From the NCBI GenBank assembly GCA_033816765.1, contig CM066297.1:2635353-2699352 (forward strand): a DNA stretch of 64,000 bases, written 5' to 3'. Positions 49,233-60,090 of the stretch are shown here, piece after piece; the first letter of the stretch is position 1; each line of letters opens with the position of its first letter. The DNA comes from Nothopassalora personata (lineage: Eukaryota > Ascomycota > Dothideomycetes > Mycosphaerellales > Mycosphaerellaceae). Position numbers and translations under genes: made by a program. Below the pieces are notes generated by a model. The model made no database searches, was not told the DNA's origin, and saw nothing but the letters and a program-made list of their open reading frames with translations.

Positions 49233-50640
49233 AGAAGGTAAAGAGGCGGAGGAAAAGAAGCTCCGCTACGGGCCTAAGCATATTATTAAGTAGCTAGGCG
49301 TCGCGATAGATTTCGAGGTAGCTAAGGAGGTCCTACGCTAGCTATAACTATACTAGCTAAGCGTAGTAGAGAAGGACGAAAAGCTAGTAGTCGTAGATAA
49401 TCTAGGATAAATACAAGTTATAGTTATTTATATCGAGCTAGGTCTCTTAGGTAGTATCCTAGGTAAGGGCGGCGGCGAAGGAAAGAATAGGGGAGTCGAA
49501 GGTACGATTATATAGCCTATACTAGATAAGGGCTATACTTAGCGCTGATATTACGTCGTTAAGCGCCTCTTCGAGGATTAAGAGCTCCTCTAGTTCTCCC
49601 TCCGTATCTCTAAGGGGCGTAGCGGCGACGAGGTTACTAGCGTATTATCCGGCTACCCTAATACGCTCGCGCTACTCTTTAGTTGCCTAGAACGGCGGTT
49701 CGCCCTCCCTATATAAGCGATTCTCCCTAAGGACGCGGATAATATAGTAGAGAAGCTTCTTCTAGGTTCCGAAATACCGGGCTTCCGACGATACGTTCTA
49801 GAGCGGGCGAATAGGATCCTATAATATCTCGGCGCCGCGGAAAGTATTAAGTATTTTAGTACCGCGCTAAGTAAGTACTTACGTCTCCGAGCCCCGATCG
49901 TCTCGAAGAATATATATACCCTTTAATAGGAGACACGCGACGCTATCGTAAAGCGCGCTAAGCTCTTCCTTGCTCTTACTAGGGAGCCTATACGACTCTA
50001 TAATATCCTCGGTCGGGCGTCCCTTAAGGTATATATAGAATCTAGTCTCTTTTAGCTAAGGCTTTAGCTCCGATATATACTTAATAGCGGTTATTAAGGA
50101 CGATTCCTCTAGTCTAACTTACGCCTATAGATAGTAGGTCTCGATAGCCGCCCGGTATTATTCTTCTAGAGTAGGAGTAGTAGATAGGCTAGGGCGTAGT
50201 ACTAGAGAGAGAGACTAGTTTTCGTATATAATAAGGAAGTAGTCGACGTCCTTTTTCTTGCGCTAGAGCGTCTAGACGTATACCTTACGAGAGAGTATAG
50301 CTATATAATCTAGCTATAGCTTCGATTAGCGGCCCTTTCGGGGCCTCCCCCTTACGCTAAAGCTCTAGCTATACGTGTCTCGGGCGTACTTTTAGAATAT
50401 CTTAAGCGAGGTAGTAATATATCGATAATCCGGTACGAGGTAGAGAAACGCTTCGCGTATAGGGAGTTCTAGGATAGGTCGCCGACTATTAACCGGTCGC
50501 GCGATACTCTCGTAGCTCTAATTAAGTCCTTTCGAAGTAAGCTCCTCTACGATATCCCTCTTCGTCTAAGTCGTAAGTCCTTTAAAAGAATCCGTAAGAT
50601 AGCGGTATAACTTATTGCTAGTAAAGCTTATTCCGTACTC
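49233..50640 (+). pseudogene. RIPed plus-strand reading frame, unknown product, continuation after the 85-bp insertion
   Basis: The frame on the right side of the insertion continues for about 460 codons (EEKKLRYGPKHIIK, ALLFSCLERRFALPI, LLLGSEIPGFRRYVLERANR, YEVEKRFAYREF). It is in frame with the sequence just left of the insertion (ILIIDERAYIEG near 48920-48960), so both may come from one gene. Stops are TAA/TAG, plus one TGA near 49540. No family was recognised. Confidence 0.4.
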
Positions 50641-50879
50641 GGCGAAGATAGCTACCTTAGATATCGTTAAGACGTCGATAAGAGTAAGGAATAGGGCGGC
50701 TATAGCAGTAGTACGAGGGAGTTTTATAGTAGGTACGTTTTAAAACTAGAAGTAGGTATAGAGCGTACTAACTGAGTACGGAGGGATAGTAATAAATAGG
50801 GATTATAGGAAAGAGAAAGGGAACTACGGCGCGAATTACATTATAGGTACTACGAGACGCGTAGCTTAGTTTAACGCTA

Positions 50880-51700
50880 TACCGGATAGGACGGCGATAT
50901 AACCTTAGGGTTAGTATTAAGGTAAGGAATAGTAAAAGTTATAGGATAATAAGAAGCGCGGTAATAACGCTAGCGACGATAGGTATAATAGAGACCCTTT
51001 ACGTAGAGCGTATATAGTAGTAGATTAAATTAATTCTACTACGGCTTCCCTATAGATATCGTAGCTTTAATTTTTTAGGATTTATTTATAGAATATATAC
51101 TAAAATCTTCGACAATATAGCTACTTTACTACTATAACTCTTTATTAACTATTCTACTTTTCTATTTTTACTCCTTCTATATCTATTAAGGGTGTCTATA
51201 GCGTAAGAAGACGATATAATAGGTATAGAAAAGTCTATAATAGATTTGTAGTAGACGACCCGGAACGATAAGACTTAATTACGCCCTTACGCTTTAGATA
51301 CTAATCGTATTAGCGTTTAGAGACCGTAAGACGTCGGTACGGTTACATTTACCCTTTCTAAATAGTTACCTACCCTAATAGGATAGCGATAAAACCTTAG
51401 GGTTAGTATTAAGGTAAGGAATAGTAAAAGTTTTAACTAATTCTACTATAGCTTCCCTAGCTATAGGACCCTTATACGGCGAGATATTATAGCTTTAAAT
51501 TTTTAGCATTTATTTATAGAATATATACTAAAAACTTTAAGAAGATAGCTACTTTACTCCCCTATCTCTTTATTAACTATTCTACTTTTTTATTATTCCT
51601 CCTACTATATCTATTTAAATGGTTTACGGCGTTAGATCGTCGATATACTAAGTGTAGAAGAGTCGATAATAGATTCCTAGTAGACGACCTAGAACTATAA
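50880..51700. repeat. Direct repeat with about 490-bp spacing
   Basis: AACCTTAGGGTTAGTATTAA begins at 50901 and 51393 (492 bp apart); following sequence, including a TATTTATAGAATATATACTA segment, is also shared. The first copy is about 490 bp and the second is shorter. It could be a tandem satellite or two LTR remnants. Confidence 0.75.
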
Positions 51701-51719
51701 GGCCTAATAGATATAGATT

Positions 51720-52020
51720 AGGCGGCGGCGACGATAATAAGGGTTACGAGTCTATATATCGTAGGCACCTTAGTATAGTCCTATACGAAGAGAACTATCC
51801 TATTTCTACGTAGATATACTTATCGTAAGGCCGGATATTTACTATTAAACGCCCGACTACTGTTTAGGTTAACTTATCCGGATTGGGCGGCGCCGATAAC
51901 GATAGGGGTTACGAGTCTTTATATCGTAGGTACTTTAGTATAGTCCTATACGAAGGGAACTATCCTATTTCTACGTCGATATACTTATTGTAAGGCCGGA
52001 TAATTACTATTAAAGTAGAC
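51720..52020. repeat. Two tandem units of a 165-bp satellite
   Basis: GGGTTACGAGTCT occurs at 51741 and 51906, 165 bp apart, with the surrounding unit repeated (GTCCTATACGAAG, then GAACTATCCTATTTCTACG). Related in sequence and period to the array at 55260-56000. Confidence 0.8.
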
Positions 52021-52319
52021 TCGGTCTATAAAGCTAGCCGTTAATTATATCTATACTAAATATAACCTAGCTAAAAATAAAAGGACGGTAGTCTTTACCT
52101 AAATATTCGCTCTAGAGCTTATAGCTAGTAGCTTACTAGAGGTTATATCTACGAATATAGTTAGCGTATAGTAGGGCGAGCGTAATAAAACTAACCTAGA
52201 CTAGATCGTAATCCGTCACCTAGAAGTAGGCGCGATCGATAAATATACGAGAGATTCCATAAGGAAGCGAGTATAGTAGGGACCTCTAGTCCTCTTAGCG
52301 AGTATAGGCGTAGTAAGTA

Positions 52320-52700
52320 AGCCTCCGGCTTATTAGCCGTAGCGTAAGGCGGCGATAGCGTACCGTTAGTTCTACTTATACTATAGACTTAAAAACGCAA
52401 GTATACTTAATACTAGGCGGTACGAGGATATACCTAAAAGATTGCCGGGAGTCTACCCCCGTTTAGGCTATTTTATATTACTTTTTTATAGGACCTCTTA
52501 TTATCTTAGCAAGTATATACGTAGCGAGTAAGCTTCCTAGCTAATTAGCCGTAGCGTATAGCGGCGATAGCGTACCATTAGTTCTACTTATACTATAGAC
52601 TTAAAAACGCGAGTATACTAAATGCTAGGCGGTATAACTATATACTTGAAAGATTGCCGGGTGTTTACCCGCGTTTAGGCTATTATATATTACTTTTTCC
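52320..52700. repeat. Tandem repeat with about 212-bp period
   Basis: TCTACTTATACTATAGACTT occurs at 52371 and 52583, with the KATTGCCGGG-containing unit repeated. A partial third copy lies apart at about 54025-54130 (ACTATAGACTTTAAAACGCG). Confidence 0.75.
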
Positions 52701-53740
52701 TAGGTACTCTAATTATATTAGTAAGCGTAGCCGTAGCGAGCTACCTATAGGGGGTAGTAAAACTAACCCTATAGTAGCCTACACGGGCTATAAGAACACC
52801 CTACATCTACTAGTCTATCTACTAGATAGGTAGTATAGTTATACTTAAGTTTATCTTTACTAACTATCTTAGAAGTGTTCTAAGTCCTACCCTAGAGGGG
52901 GGTCCCTAACATTATTTCTAACGTTATACCCGCGGGACGGGGACTAGCTTATTTTAACCGTCTAAGTCTTAGGATTCTAAATCTAGTCTTAGTTTTACTA
53001 GACGACGACTAGGGCCGGAGATATCGCCGCCTAACTTTTTTAGCGTTAGATTATATAATCTAACGCCCTAACGCTAGAAATCTAGTACTTAGGAAACGTT
53101 TAGGGCGATTACGCGACAGGTTCTTACCTAATTTAGACGGTTAATAGCTCATTTTAAAGCCCTACATCTCCTAAATACGTCGGCCCTATTAGATTTACCG
53201 TAGATCACGTGTCTCGAAAGTTACGGGCCTAAAATAGCTAAAAATAATACTTTTTCCTCACAAAATAAGTCCGGTCGAGTACCTTCGGGGAAAGATAGTA
53301 TAGGGATATAAATAGTAGGGCCTAGAGCCCTCGTAGGAAGCCTCTTAGGCTTAGTATAGTAATACTTTAACTAAAAGATGCAGTTCTAACCCCTCGAGGT
53401 ATTTATAAAGCAATCCTAGTAATAACTACTATATTTATCCTATATTAGCGGAGGTAGCTATTAGCTATTAAGATCTAGTATACCCCTAAACTACTAATAC
53501 GTTAATCTATTATAGGCTAGATACGCTAGAATAGTCCGGCGCGGGGACACTGAGATCTTAGGCCTCTCTAACGTAGACTTTATAGGCCTATCGTTATAAC
53601 TACTAGACTAACGAGCCTATTTTATAATAAATACTAGCTAAAATAAGGGATATATATACCTTTATTAATCCCTTCGTTATAAACGAAAGGGGTACATCCT
53701 TATACCTTAACCTTACGTTCGGTTTATCCCTACTAGTCTA

Positions 53741-53930
53741 TATAGTACTATATCGTTAGTAACGAAAATCTAGGCTACGATAGTAATAACGGCCTATAGT
53801 ACTATATCGTTAGTTACGAAAAGCTAGGCTACGACGGTAATAACGGCCTATAGCATTACGATTACGACGATAATAACGGCCTATAGTACTATATCGTTAG
53901 TAACGAAAAGGTAGGCTAATTGCCAGTTAT
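53741..53930. repeat. Short tandem repeat, about 54-bp units
   Basis: TATAGTACTATATCGTTAG occurs at 53741, 53795 and 53882, each followed by (T)ACGAAAA and AGGCTACGA-like sequence, with a shortened unit in between. Confidence 0.75.
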
Positions 53931-54369
53931 TCTTACGGTTATTCTTAATTACTATATCTCGCTATTAACGCATTACTAGAGAATGTAGTTACTCTTACTT
54001 ACTAAGGTCTCGTTATAAACGGATTATACCTATACTATAGACTTTAAAACGCGAGTATACTAAATTCTAGACGGTACGAGTATATATTAAAAAGATCGCC
54101 GGGTGTTTACCCGCGTTTAGGCTATTTTCTAGAGCCCGAAAATACCGACTAATTAAACGCTAGCTAGGCGCCGAGAGCCTAAGCTTATAGCTATAATAGT
54201 AGGCTCTCCTTCTCTAGAGAACTTACTTCCCTTCCCTAATATCCCTAATATTCCTATTTCGGCTAGTATTATAACATAGCTATAATAAGCGACTCTACGT
54301 AAGTCCTACGTTAACCGAAGCGCCGGCTATTTAATACGAGCGACGAGCGAACAATCGCGAACATCTATA

Positions 54370-55160
54370 GAGATCTAGTAAAGACCGATAACCTCTCCTA
54401 TATATAGAATATCTATAACTTCCTACGAATTATATAGGAAGTAGTAGCGAGTAACTAAGGGTAAGACGGCTAAAACCGTAGAGTCTATATATACCCTAAT
54501 ACCCTCTACTTTCCTATAAGGACTAACAAGAATAACGAGGTAGGATACTAGCTAGAATCTAACTTTTAGTTAGCGGACACCTTTAAGACCTTTATACACT
54601 AGGCTATCTTTAAGCGCGATAATAGCAGTAACTATTACCGAATATACATCGCCCTATATAATACGCCGGTATAGAGTTAGGTAGGGTTAGGAAAAGACTA
54701 TAATAAGAAAGACTAGTACTAGTAGTATATATAGGTAGTTACTTTTATAAGGGATAAGGAAGGCAAGATAAGTGTAGCTATATATAACTACGACTACCCG
54801 TATAGTAACGTAAAGAAGATAGCTAATTTATAACTTAAGTTTCTTTAAGCTGTACGGGGGAAAAAGGATTATAAGAGAATAGTTATCGAGTATATCTAGA
54901 TAGGCAATATATAAGATAATTATAAGACATAGCTAAGCGAGGAGATATATAGCCAATTAGGATATACCGCAAATAGGTACTTAAATAACACCTACTACTG
55001 GGTCCATAGGATAGTAATACGAAAAGATAACGGCCTTCGATTAAGAGATAGGGATAGGACGTAGCTTTCCTTCTAGTGTTATAACTTATAGAAGGCAATT
55101 AAGAAGGAGAGACCAATAGCCTATAATAACTAGGGGGTAGAATAGAATAATTAAGAGAGC
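54370..55160 (+). pseudogene. RIPed plus-strand reading frame of about 260 codons, unknown product
   Basis: One frame runs from DLVKTDNLSYI to the stop near 55160 with TAA/TAG interruptions only. Readable pieces are YFPIRTNKNNEVGY, VVTFIRDKEGKISVAIYNYD, KKDYKRIVIEYI and SQLGYTANRYLNNTYYWVHR. One intact Trp codon (TGG) survives. Hydrophilic and Tyr/Asn-rich, with no signal or membrane segment visible. Not recognised. Confidence 0.4.
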
Positions 55161-55259
55161 TATATTTATTTATATCTAACTTAAGGGGGCGTTACTTTAC
55201 TCCAATATAAATAAGAATAGGTAAGAGCTATATATACTTTATAAATCTTAAGAGGGTCA

Positions 55260-56000
55260 GCCCCTAGAATGTAGGCCGACGGTTTAGGGTTAGTCTAGTA
55301 TCCTAGAAGAGTAATTATTACGTTTAGAAGACTATATACTTATTATAAGGGCGGAAATTACAATTAATTGTACCGGGAGGTAAGGCTTCATTTAACCGGA
55401 TTAGGCCGTCACGACGACGAGGGTTATAAGTATATAAATTACGGGGACTATAGTCTAGTACCTTAGGATAGTAATTATTATGTTTCTAAGACTATATACT
55501 TATTATAAGGGCAAAAAATTACAATTAATCGTACCGGAAGCTAAGGCTTTATTCAACTAGATTAGGCTATAACGACGACAACGAGGGTTATAAGTATATA
55601 AATTATAGGGACTATAGTCTAGTACCCGAGAATAGTAGTTATTACGATTAGAAGACTATATACTTATTAGAAGGGCGGAAAATTATAATTAATCGTACCG
55701 GGAGGTAAGGCTTTATTTATCTAGACTAGGCCGTAATAATAACGACGAGGGTTATAAGTATATAAATCGTAGGGACTATAATCGAGTACCCTACAATAGT
55801 AATCATTACGTTTATAAGACTATATACTTATCGTAAGCGCGGAAAATTACAATTAAGCGTATCGGGACCGCAAGGCTTTATCTATCCGGATTAGGCCGCT
55901 ACAATGACGACGAGGGTTATAAGTATATAAATTATAGGGACTATAGTCTAGTACCTGAGAATAGTAATTATTACGTTTAGAAGACTATACACTTCTTATA
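55260..56000. repeat. RIPed satellite array, 164-165-bp unit, about 4.5 copies
   Basis: GGGTTATAAGTATATAAAT occurs at 55421, 55585, 55749 and 55914, spacing 164, 164 and 165. Each unit also has TTATTA/GTTTAGAAGACTATA and ATTACAATTAA segments. The units differ mostly by C/T and G/A changes. Related 165-bp units lie at 51720-52020. Confidence 0.88.
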
Positions 56001-56149
56001 AAGGCGGATAGTAACTAGAGAACGACCCGCTACGGCTAAACTATACTAGTCCTATTTAGGAATTAGGTCGGGCAGATTAGACCGAAATCTTAGCCCTACC
56101 TATATTACGTACCTACTATCTTCGAAATTAAGCGGTACGGGTATTGAAG

Positions 56150-58410
56150 CTACTTTAACGATCTATTCCCCCTCTTCTTCTTAGGTATAAGTAATAGATA
56201 GTACCTCTAGCTTAGCGAGAGCTTTCTCTAGCTTAGCTCTCTCCGCTAGTAACTACTCGTACCGGGCCTTACGCGCTAGGTCTTTAGCGAGTAGAGCGAT
56301 CTAGTACTCCGGCTCCGTAGTACGTAGGTCCTTAAAGAGTCTTTATAATAAATAATTCTCGTAGGCTACTATAACTCCGTACTCGACCTACTACGTAATA
56401 TTATCTACGAGCTACGCTAAAGTAATATCGTAGTAGGCTAGCGGTATAGCTAAAGCCTTAACTTTACGCTCGTAATTATCTATACCTAAGGTAGAGTTAA
56501 CGTAGCTAATATCGGTAGCCTTCTTATTCTAGTCCGGTAAATATAGTACACGTTAACCCTCCGCCTCTAAGATAGCGTAGTACTCCTCGACTTATTACTC
56601 GCGGCGTAGACGAAGGTTTTTAATCTCGTAGTCGGAACGTTTAGCTAGGAGCTAGGGGTTATAGGTAATAGGTCGGTAGTATACGGTAGCTACTAGGCGG
56701 TATATAGAATCTATAACCTCTTAAAGTAGTTCCTTAAATAGCGACTTAGCGAACCCTACAACTTAGTAGTAGAGCTTAGTCGCTAATCTCTAACTAAGTA
56801 TAGCTATAATAACGCGATTAAGTATATTAATAAACTCTTTACGGATCTATTTAACAACGCCGTTAGTAATGTTACTAAAGATTAATAATGGCTCGAGGAT
56901 TAGGGAGTAGATAATAGTATTGTTAACCTAATTAGGGATGTCTCTACCTAGAGAGGAGTCGGAACGAGCCTTAACCTCGTTTAGACGGAAAATAGTCTTT
57001 CTAGAGTATATCTAACTAGCCTAGGTATAATAGGTATTGGGGCTTACTAGTATCCGACGTAATCTTACTAAGAGCCTAGGAGTACTACTTATTACTCGGC
57101 TACCCTACTTAGTCTTCGCTCGCTTCGAAGGACTATCGTCTTCGGAGCTATTTTCTAACGTAATTGAAGGCTTCTTATAGCCGGGTAAGACCTATACTAC
57201 TTCTAGCTTTAGGTTTCAAAGTCTCTTAACTAGATTGCGGAAGATCTACGGATACTTCTTTTAGAGCTTACTTTAATTACTACCGGCATTAATCTTACTA
57301 ATTAACGTAGTCTTTATATTATTAATCTCTATAATTATAGTTAAAGAAGCCGTCTACGTAGCGACTACCTCTAGTATCGTCTTTAGTTCCTTATCGATAG
57401 TTAAGAGCTATACCTATACTAAGTATATACTACTAAAGACAATATCTATAGCTCTATAGAGAAGAATCTAGCCTTAATCTTACGCGCTTACTTGTACGTT
57501 ATAGCCTTTTTACCGTTAAGTTCTATTTAAGAGAGCTACTAGCTAACGAACTATCCTCTACCTAGCTTATATTATTTCCCCTATAGAAGGTCTTAGAAGA
57601 ACGTAACTTTAGCTTAAGTAAACTCGACTAAATTTGGCTTAGTAAGGACGCCTAGCGTTCGGTAGCTTACCTTATACTATCGTAGAAAGCGAAGAGTCGT
57701 AGAGACTTCTAGATCTTAGTTCGCGCTATATATAAGTACGATAGGAGCTTCTTCGTCCCTTATATACTTCTTAAGTAGTTTCTATAAGATATTAGTCTCT
57801 ATCTATTCTTAAGTAACGATATACCCTATTAGCAAACCTCTATAAACTCTACGAGGAACCCCTAAGATTCGCTGCTTATATACTAGTATTAATCGCCCTT
57901 AGGAAATTATAGAACGAGAGGTCGGGTAGGTTTAAAGCGGTAATCTCGAGGCTAATAATATTAGGCGAGAACCTAACCTTCTACTTATAAGTATATCTAG
58001 GCTTAAGTAGGACGTTAAGGTAGGCTAGGGGCTTTACTAAGGATTAAGTACCGCGAGCTAAGTATAGTAAAGTATACCTTCTAGCTCCTACCTATCGTAT
58101 AGGGTAATAAACTCAAAGATATCCGTATCTTTCTTAATGTACCGGTCAAATATAGTACCGTTAACTCTAGTACGTATACGCTTATCGTAGCTATACTTAT
58201 TAAGAATAGTAATTCTATATAACTAGGAGCTATCTAGGCTAGAGGAGGTAGTACTAATTTAGTACGGGTACTAGGTATATATACCCTCGTTACGTAGAAG
58301 CTAAATGCCGTAAATTGTATTAATTACTAAGGACTTCCCTATATAAGAGTTAGTATAATTTAGTAAAGTAGAGACACCGCTATTACTTACTAGCTAATTA
58401 ATCGCTAATA
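56150..58410 (-). pseudogene. RIP relic of a dynamin-family GTPase
   Basis: The minus strand reads, in order: a P-loop-like SYIGKSLVINTI (58331-58342 encodes IGKS) followed by LLRNEGIYTQYP, as in dynamins after the P-loop; a segment aligning with the switch/G3 region; ILQKLLKKYI and APIVLIYSANQD; the G4 motif TLGVLTKPNLVEF near 57620-57660 (TKPD normally); LLQGKQYKLG; a long middle/stalk part; and a GED-like end AYYDITLAQLVDNI then ERAKLEKALAKLE near 56180-56460. Total length of about 750 codons suits the fungal Vps1/Mx-like dynamin superfamily. Disruptions are TAA/TAG at former Gln/Trp sites, with few or no frameshifts. Dynamins tubulate and cut membranes; this copy is dead. Confidence 0.7.
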
Positions 58411-58560
58411 ACTATAAACTCCGGAATCGACTCGAGAGTAGTATTAATATTAAGTGCTTTAGGGGTTACCGCTTAGATTAGCTACCGGGCTAGTGTTTCT
58501 ATCTCATTAATAGTAGACGGCGTAGCGGTAGCTTAAGAGTTTAGTATATTAGTATCTCTA

Positions 58561-58900
58561 TTACGACTATTAGGCGTAAAAAGGAGACTAGATTTAGAAT
58601 TCTCGCGTAAAATTGCGTAAGATACGCTATTAAAGTGTCCGTATTAGTAAGATTTTATTTTCGCGTTAGCGTTAGTATTAGTGTTAGTATTAGTATTAGC
58701 GTTAGTATTAGCGTTAGCATTAGGCGGCAATAACTCGCTAACTCATAGTTGGATTATAAAAGGGAGATTGGATTCGGAATCCTCGCGTAAAGTCGCGTAA
58801 GATACGCTATTAAAGTGTCCGTATTAGTAAGATTTTATTTTCGCGTTAGCGTTAGTATTAGTGTTAGTATTAGTATTAGCGTTAGTATTAGCGTTAGCAT
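58561..58900 (-). repeat. RIPed satellite, 180-bp unit, about two copies
   Basis: 58621-58680 and 58801-58860 are identical and exactly 180 bp apart. Each unit contains a run of TTAG-plus-two-base hexamers (GCGTTA, GTATTA). Aligned to the reverse complement of the unit at 63722, the shared parts are the hexamer run (TTGGCG there, TTAGCG or TTAGTA here) and GGCGGC(A/G)ATAAC plus ATTCGGAATCC. It is therefore a RIPed relative of that satellite in opposite orientation. Confidence 0.8.
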
Positions 58901-59000
58901 NNNNNNNNNNNNNNNNNNNNNNNNNNNNNNNNNNNNNNNNNNNNNNNNNNNNNNNNNNNNNNNNNNNNNNNNNNNNNNNNNNNNNNNNNNNNNNNNNNNN
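58901..59000. other. Assembly gap (100 N)
   Basis: Exactly 100 N, the conventional size for an unknown gap. It cuts the satellite on the left and removes the first 22 bases or so of the 5' LTR on the right. Confidence 0.99.
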
Positions 59001-59473
59001 GATCCCACCTGGGAGCTGAGAAGCCTTCCGGGCCAAAAGAGAGTGGGAGTGAATGTTCAGATTTGCATGTGAATGCCAAGCCCGACAACATTCACAGCCT
59101 AAACCAGCCCCCACCCATGACACCTCAGGCACTAATGGACAGCGGCACCTCGGGACGTCACACCGTCACTGCCTGTGACTCGGAGAAGGCCCGCGCACGT
59201 GGAGGAAGCCCGTGGATACCCGTAGGAGGGTTGGAATGTTTGGTGAATGACAAAGTTTGGTGTTTGCCATGTGCAGCAAACACACAAACACGCAAACACG
59301 AGGACGCGCAACACGCGGGGGGATTGTACAAATAGCCGGCTTGCTCCCTAAGCCTCTCTCTTCTCTTCTTCGTCTTTCGTCTTGTGTAGCTAGCCTACCA
59401 TACCTTTGTACCTGCAGCTGCATTTCGCACCTGCTTCTTAGTCCAGTTCCCAAGCCAGGCTCTCGCCCTGACA
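59001..59473 (+). repeat. 5' LTR, truncated by gap
   Basis: Matches 63250-63721 except for one extra C in the CCTTCCGGG segment. Ends GCCCTGACA. Contains a TACAAATAG TATA-like box (59327-59335). Confidence 0.93.
59327..59380 (+). promoter_or_regulatory. LTR promoter: TATA-like box and predicted transcript start
   Basis: TACAAATAG at 59327-59335 lies about 45 bp before GTCTTTCGT (59372-59380). If transcription begins close to 59370, the RNA 5' end carries the sequence complementary to the primer site just downstream of the LTR. The same arrangement exists in the 3' LTR (GTCTTTCGT at 63620-63628). Confidence 0.5.
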
Positions 59474-59475
59474 TT

Positions 59476-59484
59476 ACGAAAGAC
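59476..59484 (+). promoter_or_regulatory. Candidate self-priming primer-binding site
   Basis: ACGAAAGAC, two bases after the 5' LTR end, is the exact reverse complement of GTCTTTCGT inside the LTR. No TGG-starting tRNA primer site follows the LTR. Tf1 of fission yeast and sushi-type fungal elements prime reverse transcription from the folded 5' end of their own RNA; this layout fits that mode. Confidence 0.6.
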
Positions 59485-59511
59485 CTTCAACAACACCCCG
59501 CTATCTTCACC

Positions 59512-60090
59512 ATGGCCGACAACGCTCAAGGAATCCCAACAGAAGAAGAAGACAATTTCCACTTCAGTGAATACCAGAATGTACCCCAGGATGCAGCAGG
59601 ATACGCCGCCTGGGCCAACGACAATCCCGACCACGCCTTCCGCTTGCTTCAGCGCACGCTGAACTCCTTCCGCGTTACAGCCCGGGAGTATCAGCAGGCG
59701 CAAACCCAACAAGCAGGCACTGCGACCTACGTTGAGAGACTCGAGCGTCTGCTTAACAACCTCGACACAGGCGACCGTAACGGCGGCGCGCGACTCAGCA
59801 AGAAGGTCAACGACCCAGACGAGTTCACGGGTGACAAGAGCAAGTACGAGGGCCTTCATCACCCAACTCACCATCAAGCTCAAGGCCAATGCCGACCATT
59901 TCCCTGAGGAACATCAGCGTGTGGCCTACGTCTTCTCCCTCCTCCGTGACAAGGCCCTCGACCAGGTCCGTCACTACATCGACGCAGACTCTCAAGACAT
60001 CACCTGCCCAGATGCTGCCACTCTGATTAAGGACCTAGGTGCTGCCTTTGGAGACCCAGACCGACGCTCTACAGCTCAGAACGTCATCGC
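59512..60090 (+). pseudogene. gag capsid region of the gypsy element, frameshifted and truncated
   Basis: Starts MADNAQGIPTEEED at 59512. The frame breaks near 59853 (after DKSKYEG) and continues as [32 protein letters not shown] and [14 protein letters not shown], the typical capsid C-terminal part of fungal Ty3/gypsy Gag. The nucleocapsid zinc knuckle expected next is missing. Confidence 0.8.

Larger units (their letters stand above)
25721..58900. repeat. 33-kb RIP-degraded repeat block
   Basis: Nearly all of this stretch is depleted in CA and TG and full of TAG/TAA and CTAG, yet keeps CpG; 25741-25920 has no CA or TG at all. This is the CpA-to-TpA signature of RIP on both strands. Degradation is uneven: 36700-42300 keeps many CA and TG, and 49139-49223 looks untouched. 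No intact gene is present. Sub-features that can be recognised are listed separately. Parts of 26400-29200, 31100-33500 and 45060-46700 hold nothing I can identify beyond degraded repeats and short microsatellites, such as a GTA run near 26880-26900. Confidence 0.9.

Noticed and set aside
58621..58900. TTAGCG/TTAGTA hexamers as degenerate telomere repeats
   Set aside because: They align with TTGGCG hexamers of the un-RIPed satellite at 63722 (reverse strand); RIP of TTGGCG explains them, and no TTAGGG array is present.
25721..58900. CRISPR-like or prokaryotic features in the repeat-rich block
   Set aside because: Repeat units are long tandem satellites without spacers, and all genes are eukaryotic with spliceosomal introns.
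59063..59474. 90-102-codon frames repeated at both ends of the gypsy element
   Set aside because: They lie within the LTRs, and appear twice only because the LTR is duplicated.
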